Below, in pieces: positions 42,551-49,450 of a stretch of DNA of 64,000 nt. Position 1 is the stretch's first letter; each line of letters begins with the position of its first letter. Made by a program: the position numbers and the translations under genes. The stretch is from positions 67,661 to 131,660 of the forward strand of contig NZ_BAABJQ010000026.1 in NCBI RefSeq assembly GCF_039543385.1, written 5' to 3'. The notes beneath the pieces were generated by a model. That model was not told the DNA's origin. It saw only the letters and a list, made by a program, of their open reading frames with translations, and did not search any database. Source of the stretch: Rugosimonospora acidiphila (lineage in GTDB: Bacteria > Actinomycetota > Actinomycetes > Mycobacteriales > Micromonosporaceae).

Positions 42551-43417
42551 TCATCCGGTGAACTGATGATCGGTCGTGACCCGGGAGCCCTCGGCCGCCG
42601 CGGCGGCGAAGCCACGGATGTCGTCGAGCAGCCTCGGCAGGTGGGTGATGAACAGCCCGTGCGGCGCACCGTCGTAGACCGCCAACGCGGCCGCCGGCAG
42701 GATCTGCGCGCTCCGGCGACCGCACAGGTCGATGGGGTTCGACGCGTCGGCCGTCCCATGGATGACCAGTGCGGGCACCCGCACCTCGGCCAGTTCGGCC
42801 CGGAAGTCGGTCTCCACCACGATCCTGCTGCATCGCGACAGGGCGTACAGCGACGTCCGTTCCATGTCGCGCGTGCCCCAGGCGACGATCTCCGGCGACA
42901 CGTGGCAGGCCGGCAGCCCCGCCCCGACGAAGGGCGGTGTGTTCGCCGCGATCCACCCCGGCCAGTCCCGGCCCCATTCGGCCCACACACCCTCGAAGAC
43001 CGAGCGGTCGATGCCGCCCGGGTTCTCGTCGGTACGCAGCAGGAACGGCAGCGTCGCGCTGACCAGTGCGATGCGTGATACCCGTTGCGATCCGTGCCGC
43101 GTCAGGTACCGGACGATCTCGGCTCCACCCATGGAGTGCCCGACCAGGGTGGCCTCGCGAACGTCCACATGCGACATCAGGGCGGCCAGGTCGTCGGCGA
43201 GGGTGTCGAAGTCGTAGCCGTCGCGGGGTTCATCGGAGCGACCGTGGCCGCGCCGGTCGTAGGCCAGGCACCGGAAACCCGCGTCCACCAGGCCGCTCAT
43301 CAGGTGCTGCCACATGCCGCTGCTCAATCCCTGGCTGGCGAGCAGGACAACCGGCCTGCCCTGGCCCCAGTCCCGGTAGTACAGGGACGTCTCATCGCCT
43401 GCCTTGAAGTACGGCAT
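42551..43417 (-). CDS. Alpha/beta hydrolase, haloperoxidase-like
   Basis: 288 residues beginning MPYFKAGDETSLYYRDWGQG, a layout typical of cofactor-free haloperoxidases and related esterases. The nucleophile is S95 in GHSMGG, the acid is likely in VIHGTADASNPI and the His in GAPHGLF. The usual oxyanion-loop HG of the first strand is replaced by ASQG (LLASQGLSSGMW), an uncommon variant that may alter activity. Cytoplasmic, no signal peptide. GGAGG lies eight bases before the ATG at 43417. Transcribed in the same direction as, and upstream of, an MmyB-type regulator, so the two probably form a unit. Confidence 0.88.
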   Translation of the reverse strand: MPYFKAGDETSLYYRDWGQGRPVVLLASQGLSSGMWQHLMSGLVDAGFRCLAYDRRGHGRSDEPRDGYDFDTLADDLAALMSHVDVREATLVGHSMGGAEIVRYLTRHGSQRVSRIALVSATLPFLLRTDENPGGIDRSVFEGVWAEWGRDWPGWIAANTPPFVGAGLPACHVSPEIVAWGTRDMERTSLYALSRCSRIVVETDFRAELAEVRVPALVIHGTADASNPIDLCGRRSAQILPAAALAVYDGAPHGLFITHLPRLLDDIRGFAAAAAEGSRVTTDHQFTG

Positions 43418-43620
43418 CGTGCCCACCTCCGTGTGTCAACCGCCAACACGGATCAGGATCGTGCCCGGCACCATCCGGCACCATTACCCGGCGGGTAAGG
43501 GGCCCTCGCCGCGCGCCATCCGGCCGGGCCGGATCGGCCGCCACCACCGATCCCGGGCCGTCCCGCCGGCCCGCCCCGGATCGGTGATGCGGGCCGGCGG
43601 GGAGGCGTCGGGCGCGCCGG

Positions 43621-45030
43621 TTAGTGGCCGAAGCTCAGCCAGTTGAGGTTGACGAAGTCGGTCGGCTGCCCGCTGGTGAAGGTGACGTACACCGTGTGGG
43701 TGCCGGTGACCGCGGAGACGTTCGCCGGTACGGTTCGCCAGCTCTGCCAGCCGCCCGTATTGGCGACGGCGAAGCTGCCGATCGGGGCGTTGGACCGGGA
43801 GTCGAGGCGCACCTCGACCAGCCCGCTGATTCCGCCGGCCGCGCCCGAGGCGACCCGGCCGTTGAACTGCCGCGCCGCGGTGGAGCCGAAGTTCACGTTG
43901 TTGAACTGGAGCCAGTCTCCGTTGGCGATGAAGCCCACGTCCTGACCGCCGCCGGTGTCCGTCGTCGCCTCGGTCTGGGTGCCCGACTGGGCGCTTGCGG
44001 ACTCGGCCTGGATGGTGCCGTAGGCGTTGACGCCGCCGGTACCGCCGCCGCCGGTCGGGGTCGGGCTGGTCGTGGGCGGGGGAGTGCCGCCGCCCGAAGA
44101 GGAGGAGCTGTACACCGCGACGTAGTCCACGTTCATCGGCACGCCGGAGGCGGTGGAGCCGGTGGGGCCGCCGCCGAACGCGCCGGGGAAGCCGCCGCCC
44201 ATGGCCACGTTGAGGATGATGAAGAAGCCGTGGTGGGTGGCGTTGTTCCAGGTGGTCGCGTCGACCTGGTTGGCGTTGACGGTGAAGAAGTTGTTGCCGT
44301 CCAGGTACCAGCGCAGCTGCTCGGGTGAGACGCTCCGGTCGTACTCCAGCGCGTAGGTGTGGTAGCCGGTCTGGCATCCGCCGCAGGCGCGCTGCCCGCT
44401 GCCGATGCCGGTGGTCTCGTTGCACGGGCCGCCCGGACTCACTCCACAGTGGAGGGTACCGAACTCGGAGCTGAGCCCGTTGATGTCCTCCATGACGTCC
44501 CACTCGCCGATGCCCGGCCAGTTGGTCGCGCCGACCGGCCGGGCCGCGGCGCCGAGCGCCCAGAACGCCGGCCAGTAGCCGAGGGCGGCGGCCCCGCTGA
44601 CGTTGGGCTGCTGGATGGATGCCTCGATGCGCAGCTTGCCGCCGGCCGGCGCGGCGAAGTCGGTGCGCTGTGTCTCGATCCGGCCGGACGTCCAGTTGCC
44701 GGAGCCGTCCCGTACCGGCTTGATGACCAGGTGGCCGTTGCCGTCCTGGTACACGTTCTGGGTGCTGTTGGTCATCGACTCGACCTCACCGGTGCCCCAG
44801 TTGCCCGCTCCGCCGGCGTAGCCGTGGCCGAGGTCGTAGAGCCAGTTGCCGGTGTTGACGCCGGTGCCGGCGGCACCGTTGAAGTCGTCGCTGAACACGG
44901 TCGTCCAGCCGGAGGGGGGCGGCGGCACCGCGGCGCCGGCGTTCAGGGTGGTCGCCAGCGTCGCGGCGACCGTGGCGAGGGCGGCGAGCCCGGCCAGCAC
45001 GAGGCGGGTTCTGCGCGGGTTGGGTTCCAT
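43621..45030 (-). CDS. Secreted GH16 endo-beta-glucanase (laminarinase-like) with CBM6
   Basis: 469 residues: signal peptide (MEPNPRRTRLVLAGLAALAT, cleavage near NAGAA), GH16 domain about 40-300, Ser/Gly/Pro/Thr linker 300-335, CBM6 about 340-469 (GTIQAESASAQSGTQTEATT; FVNLNWLSFGH end). The catalytic ExDxxE motif is E176-W-D178-V-M-E181 in GIGEWDVMEDI, followed by LHCGVSPGGPCNE and YHTYALEYD. GH16 enzymes of this type cut beta-1,3 or mixed beta-1,3/1,4-glucans such as laminarin; the CBM6 binds the same polymers. Upstream lies a strong promoter with a palindromic operator over the likely transcription start, consistent with repression by a LacI-type regulator and induction by oligosaccharides. 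Confidence 0.93.
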   Translation of the reverse strand: MEPNPRRTRLVLAGLAALATVAATLATTLNAGAAVPPPPSGWTTVFSDDFNGAAGTGVNTGNWLYDLGHGYAGGAGNWGTGEVESMTNSTQNVYQDGNGHLVIKPVRDGSGNWTSGRIETQRTDFAAPAGGKLRIEASIQQPNVSGAAALGYWPAFWALGAAARPVGATNWPGIGEWDVMEDINGLSSEFGTLHCGVSPGGPCNETTGIGSGQRACGGCQTGYHTYALEYDRSVSPEQLRWYLDGNNFFTVNANQVDATTWNNATHHGFFIILNVAMGGGFPGAFGGGPTGSTASGVPMNVDYVAVYSSSSSGGGTPPPTTSPTPTGGGGTGGVNAYGTIQAESASAQSGTQTEATTDTGGGQDVGFIANGDWLQFNNVNFGSTAARQFNGRVASGAAGGISGLVEVRLDSRSNAPIGSFAVANTGGWQSWRTVPANVSAVTGTHTVYVTFTSGQPTDFVNLNWLSFGH

Positions 45031-45110
45031 CGGGTTCCTTAGGACGGAGGGAACGCCGGCGACCGCGCTGGGCGCGCGGCCGGCGATGGTGACCGGCCGC
45101 GGACGGCCGG

Positions 45111-45123
45111 TAGAGCGCTCCCA
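45111..45123 (-). promoter_or_regulatory. Second LacI-family-like operator in the GH16 leader
   Basis: The segment contains the palindrome GAGCGCTC (45113-45120) flanked by CCA, close to the CebR-type consensus TGGGAGCGCTCCCA. It lies about 40 bases downstream of the first box, inside the transcribed leader. Confidence 0.5.
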
Positions 45124-45153
45124 AGGGGGCCGTGCGCGCAGTGAAAATGCTGT

Positions 45154-45165
45154 GAGAGCGCTCTC
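45154..45165 (-). promoter_or_regulatory. Palindromic operator GAGAGCGCTCTC over the GH16 transcription start
   Basis: A perfect 12-bp palindrome resembling CebR/LacI-family boxes of actinobacterial glycanase genes. It begins six bases downstream of the -10 hexamer, so a bound repressor would block initiation. Confidence 0.65.
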
Positions 45166-45170
45166 TCAGA

Positions 45171-45199
45171 TGTGTACAGCCGTCCGGTGGACTTGTCAA
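45171..45199 (-). promoter_or_regulatory. Promoter of the GH16 gene
   Basis: On the minus strand TTGACA (45199-45194), a 17-base spacer and TACACA (45176-45171). This leaves about 135 bases of leader before the ATG at 45030. Confidence 0.7.
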
Positions 45200-45259
45200 T
45201 AGACATCTATGGATGTGCTGATCTCGGTCTGGCGGTCTCCCGCGCGCACCGCCGAGCGG

Positions 45260-45709
45260 TCAGGCGGTGAGGGTGTGGCAGCGGGCGGCGAGGGCGGCGG
45301 CCGCGCGTTGGTATTCGGTGGTGATCGCGGCGCCATGCTCGGCGACGACGGTCGCTGCCAGGGTGCCGGTCCACTCCTCGGTGTCGGTGAACCGGGTCCC
45401 GCGGCCGGGCAGCGCGTCGAGCGCGAACGTGTGCCGGCCGAGCAACACCTCGGGCAGCCCGCCGGACCAGACGAGCCGGTGTGGTGGGCGCACCTCGAGG
45501 ATTTCGGCGGTGAACGCCTGGTCGCCGGCCACGCCTCCGGTGAGAGTGAGTCGCAGCTGGGCGCCGGCGACGGCCTCGGGTACTGGCGCGCCGACAGTCA
45601 GCGTCGGATGCCAGGCGGGGTAGCCGGCGAAGTCGGTCAGTACTCGCCAGATCAGCTCCGGCGGTGCCGCGATGTCACGGTGGACACGGACGAACGGCGT
45701 GGTGGGCAT
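45260..45709 (-). CDS. SRPBCC (START-like) family protein
   Basis: 149 residues starting MPTTPFVRVHRDIAAPPELI. The signatures of the SRPBCC fold are visible: IAAPPELIWRVLTDFAGYPAWHP, then the glycine-rich turn RLRLTLTGG region, RPPHRLVWSGGLP, FTDTEEWTGTL, and the long C-terminal helix TEYQRAAAALAARCHTL. Proteins of this fold bind hydrophobic ligands in a deep cavity; no specific ligand can be inferred. The ATG at 45709 is chosen because the fold begins immediately after it; an upstream GTG in frame would add an Arg-rich tail. Isolated on the minus strand between the GH16 promoter and a PhoX remnant. Confidence 0.85.
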   Translation of the reverse strand: MPTTPFVRVHRDIAAPPELIWRVLTDFAGYPAWHPTLTVGAPVPEAVAGAQLRLTLTGGVAGDQAFTAEILEVRPPHRLVWSGGLPEVLLGRHTFALDALPGRGTRFTDTEEWTGTLAATVVAEHGAAITTEYQRAAAALAARCHTLTA

Positions 45710-45785
45710 GGGCAGCGAGGCTAGCCGCACCCGGCGGCGGGATCCACCGGTTATCGGTCGATGGTCGAGGCGTGGTCGCGTCGGG

Positions 45786-46079
45786 CTACCGGTCACGCCG
45801 CTGCCAGGGACCGGTGATCACGCAGGTCAGCCCCGGGTACTGGACGTTGACGAACAGGTGCTTCCCGTCCGCGGTGAAGCACGCCCCGGCCAGCTCGCTG
45901 GCGCCGGTGGGGCCGGGCCGGGGAAAGTCGTCGGGGTCCCAGTGGCGCAGGTCGAGTGGGGCGATGACCTTGGCGAGGTTGGCGATCGTCCCGCTCGGTG
46001 TCAAGATCCGCAGCCAGTTGTCGCCGCCGTCGGCGTCCTCGCCGTCGCCGTCGCCATCGTGACCCCGATCCCTCGGCTC
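45786..46079 (-). pseudogene. 3' remnant of a PhoX-type (DUF839) alkaline phosphatase gene
   Basis: Reading from 46079 to the stop at 45786 gives 97 residues with no start codon; an in-frame TGA lies immediately upstream at 46082-46080. The residues match the C-terminus of PhoX phosphatases: DGGDNWLRILTPSGTIANLA, DPDDFPRPGPTGASELAG, ACFTADGKHLFVNVQYPG and ITGPW. Full PhoX proteins are about 600-700 residues, so only the last seventh remains and the Ca/Fe-binding active site is lost. The 233 bases further upstream show no other piece of the gene. An expressed small protein starting at TTG 46004 cannot be excluded but would be a partial fold. Confidence 0.75.
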
Positions 46080-46312
46080 TCACCGCGACCCAAACAGCCC
46101 GGCCCGAGCCCCCGACCGGATTCTGCCGCCGCGAGTCTCGGTGCGAGATCAGACTCGCCCGTGCGCCCCACGGATCGGCGCCGGTCCCGTGAACGGCCAT
46201 CGAATGCCGGACGTCGATGAGGTGATGGCACGCCCGGCCGTCACCGGCTCCGAACGCGGGTGGGTGTGGATGCCGCCGGGATCGGGATCGCGGCGGCCGA
46301 GGCTCGCGTTGC

Positions 46313-46951
46313 CTACCAGGTGTCCCAGCGGATCACCGCGTCCGGCGCCGGGCGTGCGGCCGGCCGGAAATCGGTGCCCTTGGTATATGCCAGCGGGGTC
46401 AGGACGGCCTGGGCGACGGTGTCGTACGGGATGCCGAGGATGTCGGCGACCTCCCGCTCACGGGCCAGGTGCATGCCTGTCCACGCGGTACCGAGCCCGC
46501 GCGCCCGGGCCGCCAGCATGAAGCTCCACATCCCCGGAAGGATGTTGCCGAGGCCCGCGGTGGCCGAGGCCCGGTCGGCGCCCTCGTTGCAGCCCAGCAC
46601 CAGCACGGGAGCCTCGCCCATGTGCTCGCCCAGGTAGTCGGCCGAACTGGCCACCCGGCCCTGGACGCGGTCGCGCTCGGGGTCGCCGGTCGGCCGGCCC
46701 GGGTAGCCGGGCGAGGCCTTGTACAGGGCGTAGACCTGGCCGTAGACCTCGCCGATCGCGCGCCGCTTCTCCGCGTCCCGGACGACGACGAACCGCATGG
46801 TCACCATGTTCGACCCGGACGGGGCCTGCAGGGCCATCGCCACGCACTCACGGACCAAGTCGTCGGGAACCTCGCGCGTGAAGTCCAGGCGCTTGCGCAC
46901 GGCGCGGGTGGTGGACAGCAACTGATCCGGGCTGAGGTCGTGCGGTGTCAT
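46313..46951 (-). CDS. Nitroreductase family FMN protein
   Basis: 212 residues. STTRAVRKRLDFTREVPDDL supplies the FMN-phosphate-binding Arg cluster, MALQAPSGSNMVTMRFVVV the second FMN motif, and GLGTAWTGMHLAREREVADI with LGIPYDTVAQAVLTPLAY the C-terminal signature. These homodimeric enzymes reduce nitroaromatics, quinones, enones or flavins with NAD(P)H. No signal peptide. The ATG at 46951 starts MTPHDLSPDQLL; an extension upstream is Arg-rich and improbable. Neighbour genes do not suggest a pathway. Confidence 0.9.
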   Translation of the reverse strand: MTPHDLSPDQLLSTTRAVRKRLDFTREVPDDLVRECVAMALQAPSGSNMVTMRFVVVRDAEKRRAIGEVYGQVYALYKASPGYPGRPTGDPERDRVQGRVASSADYLGEHMGEAPVLVLGCNEGADRASATAGLGNILPGMWSFMLAARARGLGTAWTGMHLAREREVADILGIPYDTVAQAVLTPLAYTKGTDFRPAARPAPDAVIRWDTW

Positions 46952-47068
46952 GCGGACGATTATAAGATCCGGTTCGGGCGCCGTCCGGTGACGGGGGCGA
47001 CGGCTGGCGCGCCGCCGCGGTGCCCGCCGGGTTGGCGTGACGGCTGTCACTCCGGGGAGTCCGGCTGG

Positions 47069-48126
47069 TCAGGAGTGGTCGTTGGCCGGTGGGGCGGCGT
47101 CGACGCGCAGCTTGTAGATGATGATCGGATACTGGATGGCCTGCCGGCCGCCGGCCATTCCCGCGGACCGGTTGAGTTGGGCCGCGGGGATCCACAGGAA
47201 GCCGTCGTCGCCGATCCAGAGGGCATCCGTCGAGACCAGGCGCGGGTCGGCGACGAGCGTGTCGACCCGCCGATCCGGCCACAGCCGCAGGATCCTGCGG
47301 CGCTCGACGTCGCCGAGGTAGATCACACCATCGGCGTCGATGGCGGTACCGCCGGTGGTGGGGGTGTCCAGCCACCGCTCCACCCGGCCGGCGAGCGAGC
47401 CGGCCGGCAGGTCGGGGTCGTCGAGCCACCGCGTCCCGATCCGCGACATCGGCCCGGAGGCCGGCTGGAAGTACAGGTACTCGCCGTCCGGGGACACCTC
47501 CAGTTGGTCGGCGTGTACCCGCACCTCGTCGCCGTGCGGGTCGCGCTCGATCCGGCCGTCGGCGCGCATGGGGCGCCGAGCCACGGTGGCGGGGTGGTGG
47601 TCGAGCGCGCGGCGTAGCTGGCCGGTGCCCCGGTCCAGTACGAGCAGCCCCGGTTCGCCCGCGTCGGTCAGATACACCAGATCGCCGTTGAACCGGATGT
47701 CGTCGATGTAGCTGTGCTGTCCGGTCTGCCCGTCGAGCTGGTACACGTCGATGACCTCGTCCGTGGCCAGGCTCACCACGATCAGCCTCGGCCCGTGGGG
47801 CACCCGGGGCTGCCCGAGGCCGGGTGCGCCCGAGTCGACGATCCACAGGTGCCCGTCGGGCCCGATGCGCAGACCGTTCACGCCGACGAACGCGCCGGCC
47901 GGGTCGTGGTTGTCGCGCACCGCGTTCCAGCCCTCGTCCGGGTACGGGCGCATCGTCCCGTCTTCGGCCAGCTCCGCGACCTGGATTCCGGGGCCCTCGA
48001 CCGAGGGGAAACTGACGAAACAGCGACCCTCGACGGTGGTGGTCACGCGCCGGTGCACACCCGGTCCAGCCGGTACGCCTCGAGGAGGCGTGGATCCGGC
48101 TCGGTCGGCAGGTCCGCGGTGCCCAT
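47069..48126 (-). CDS. MRJP/yellow-like (SMP-30 beta-propeller) protein, probably frameshifted near its start
   Basis: The main frame (GTG at 48046 to 47069, 325 residues) reads VEGRCFVSFPSVEGPG, GVNGLRIGPDGHLWIVDSGA, SYIDDIRFNGDLVYLTDAGE and HADQLEVSPDGEYLYFQPAS, the blade pattern of bacterial major-royal-jelly/yellow-like six-bladed propellers. The family normally has a further strand before GRCFVSF. That strand is present in another frame: ATG 48126 encodes a 27-residue stretch ending AYRLDRVCTGA, then TGA at 48045-48043 overlapping the GTG. A single missing base near 48045 would fuse the two into about 353 residues. It could be a sequencing error, a recent mutation, or a coupled small leader. 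Enzymatic role unknown. Confidence 0.7.
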
Positions 48127-48146
48127 GCCGTTGGCGCGCGGTGCGG

Positions 48147-49022
48147 TCAGGCCGGCTGGAGGAACCGCAGGAGCCGAGCGGCGGACTGGTCCGGCTGCTC
48201 CTCGAAGATCCAGTGGCCGGAATTCTCGACGACGCCACCGCTGACCGTCGTGGCGTACTGCTTGGCCTGGCTGGACATCGCGTCTCCGTAGCTGGCACTG
48301 GCGCCGAGGGCGAGGACCGGCATGGTGAGCTTCGTCTTGGCGTACTCGGCGTTGTCGGCGACGTCCTGGGGCAGCGCCCGGAAGTATTCGAAGCTGGCCC
48401 GCAGGTGAGCGTCGTCCCGCAGGTACCGGGCGTACTCGTCGACGTCGTCGCCGCCGATGCCGCTGGCCTGAACCCGTAACGATTCGCAGAACCGCTCCAC
48501 CCAGAGGGCCTCCCGGCCGTTCACGATGTCTTCGGGCAGCCCGTTGGGGAGGCTGAAGAAGCCAAAGTTCCAGAAGCCCGGCCCGTGCGGTGTCAGCGAC
48601 GGGGCCTGGTAAAGGGTCTGGTCCGGGATGGGCGCCTCGGTCAGCACGAGGTTGCGCACCTGGTCGGGATGGGCGGCGGCGTACGCGTACGCGACCATCG
48701 TGCCGATGTCATGGCCGACGACGCTGACGTCGCGTTCGAGGCCGAGCTGGCTGAGCAGACCGTGCACGTCGGCGGCGAGCGTCTTCTTGTCGTAGCCCTC
48801 CGCCGGGGCGTCGCTGCCACCGGCGCCTCGCAGGTCGGGCGCGATGACGGTGTAGTGCCGGGCGAGTTCCGGCAGCACCTTGCGCCACATGTACCAGGTC
48901 TGCGGATAGCCGTGCAGCAGTACGAGCGTGCCGCCCTGGCCGCCGCGAATATAGTTGATCGTGACGTCGCCGACACGCGCGGTCTGCTCGGTGAACGACT
49001 CCGGCACCCGCTCGCCGCCCAT
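48147..49022 (-). CDS. Alpha/beta hydrolase, epoxide-hydrolase-like (Asp nucleophile)
   Basis: 291 residues. VLLHGYPQTWYMWRKVLPEL is the HGxP oxyanion motif, APDLRGAGGSDAP follows, and the nucleophile elbow is GHDIGTMVAYAYA with D105, so the catalytic residue is Asp as in epoxide hydrolases and haloacetate or haloalkane dehalogenases. The His is in VENSGHWIFEEQPD. The cap domain (about 140-225) holds Tyr residues that could polarise an epoxide. No signal peptide. ATG at 49022 with GAGGAAGGG upstream. It ends 20 bases before the probable start of the propeller protein, so the two may be co-transcribed. Confidence 0.9.
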   Translation of the reverse strand: MGGERVPESFTEQTARVGDVTINYIRGGQGGTLVLLHGYPQTWYMWRKVLPELARHYTVIAPDLRGAGGSDAPAEGYDKKTLAADVHGLLSQLGLERDVSVVGHDIGTMVAYAYAAAHPDQVRNLVLTEAPIPDQTLYQAPSLTPHGPGFWNFGFFSLPNGLPEDIVNGREALWVERFCESLRVQASGIGGDDVDEYARYLRDDAHLRASFEYFRALPQDVADNAEYAKTKLTMPVLALGASASYGDAMSSQAKQYATTVSGGVVENSGHWIFEEQPDQSAARLLRFLQPA

Positions 49023-49249
49023 GTGGCCACACCCTTCCTCGTCGTACCCAGTCGGTGGGCTACCCACGGTCTGGTCCGATACACCTGTACGCGTTCGCGA
49101 GCGCGCCTGGTGAGCGTCCGCGGGCGCGGCGGTTCACGGTGTGGGGTCCGGGCCAACGGACAACCGGGCGTCCATCGGCCCGACCCGACATCCACCGCTC
49201 CAGGGCCCGAGGCGGGGCATCGCGCACTTACCCGGCCCGCGCGAGAGCC

Positions 49250-49285
49250 GGATCGGGCGACGGATCGGGCGGCGGATCGGGCGGC
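49250..49285. repeat. Three tandem 12-bp units
   Basis: GGATCGGGCGRC occurs at 49250, 49262 and 49274; the first copy differs by one base. It lies in the intergenic region upstream of the thiamine enzyme gene. Confidence 0.85.
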
Positions 49286-49370
49286 GGAGCGGTTCGGTGG
49301 ATGCGGGGCGGCGATCCGGTTCCGGTGGTTAGTCTGCCGATAGGAGCCGTCACGCCGCTCCCGAGCCGCG

Positions 49371-49430
49371 GTGAGGCCGGAGCGGGACGGTGAGGCCGGA
49401 GCGACGGCGGTGAGGCCGCGACGCGCGGCG
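49371..49430. repeat. Degenerate 19-20-bp direct repeats just before the thiamine enzyme gene
   Basis: GTGAGGCCGGAGCG starts at 49371 and 49390, and a diverged copy starts GTGAGGCCG at 49410. The last copy ends about 20 bases before the start codon, so it lies in or near the leader RNA. Confidence 0.7.
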
Positions 49431-49450
49431 AGTGGCGAAGGGCGGCGGCG

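Larger units (their letters stand above)
49023..49450. promoter_or_regulatory. Divergent region with two sets of tandem repeats
   Basis: 428 bases between the epoxide-hydrolase-like gene and the thiamine enzyme gene. It holds three 12-bp repeats (49250-49285) and nearly three 19-20-bp repeats (49371-49430) but no convincing gene. A GGCGAAGGGCGG stretch precedes the ATG at 49451. Confidence 0.5.

Noticed and set aside
46080..46312. Possible further PhoX fragments or a small gene upstream of the remnant
   Set aside because: All three minus-strand frames here are Arg-rich and interrupted, with no PhoX-like motif.
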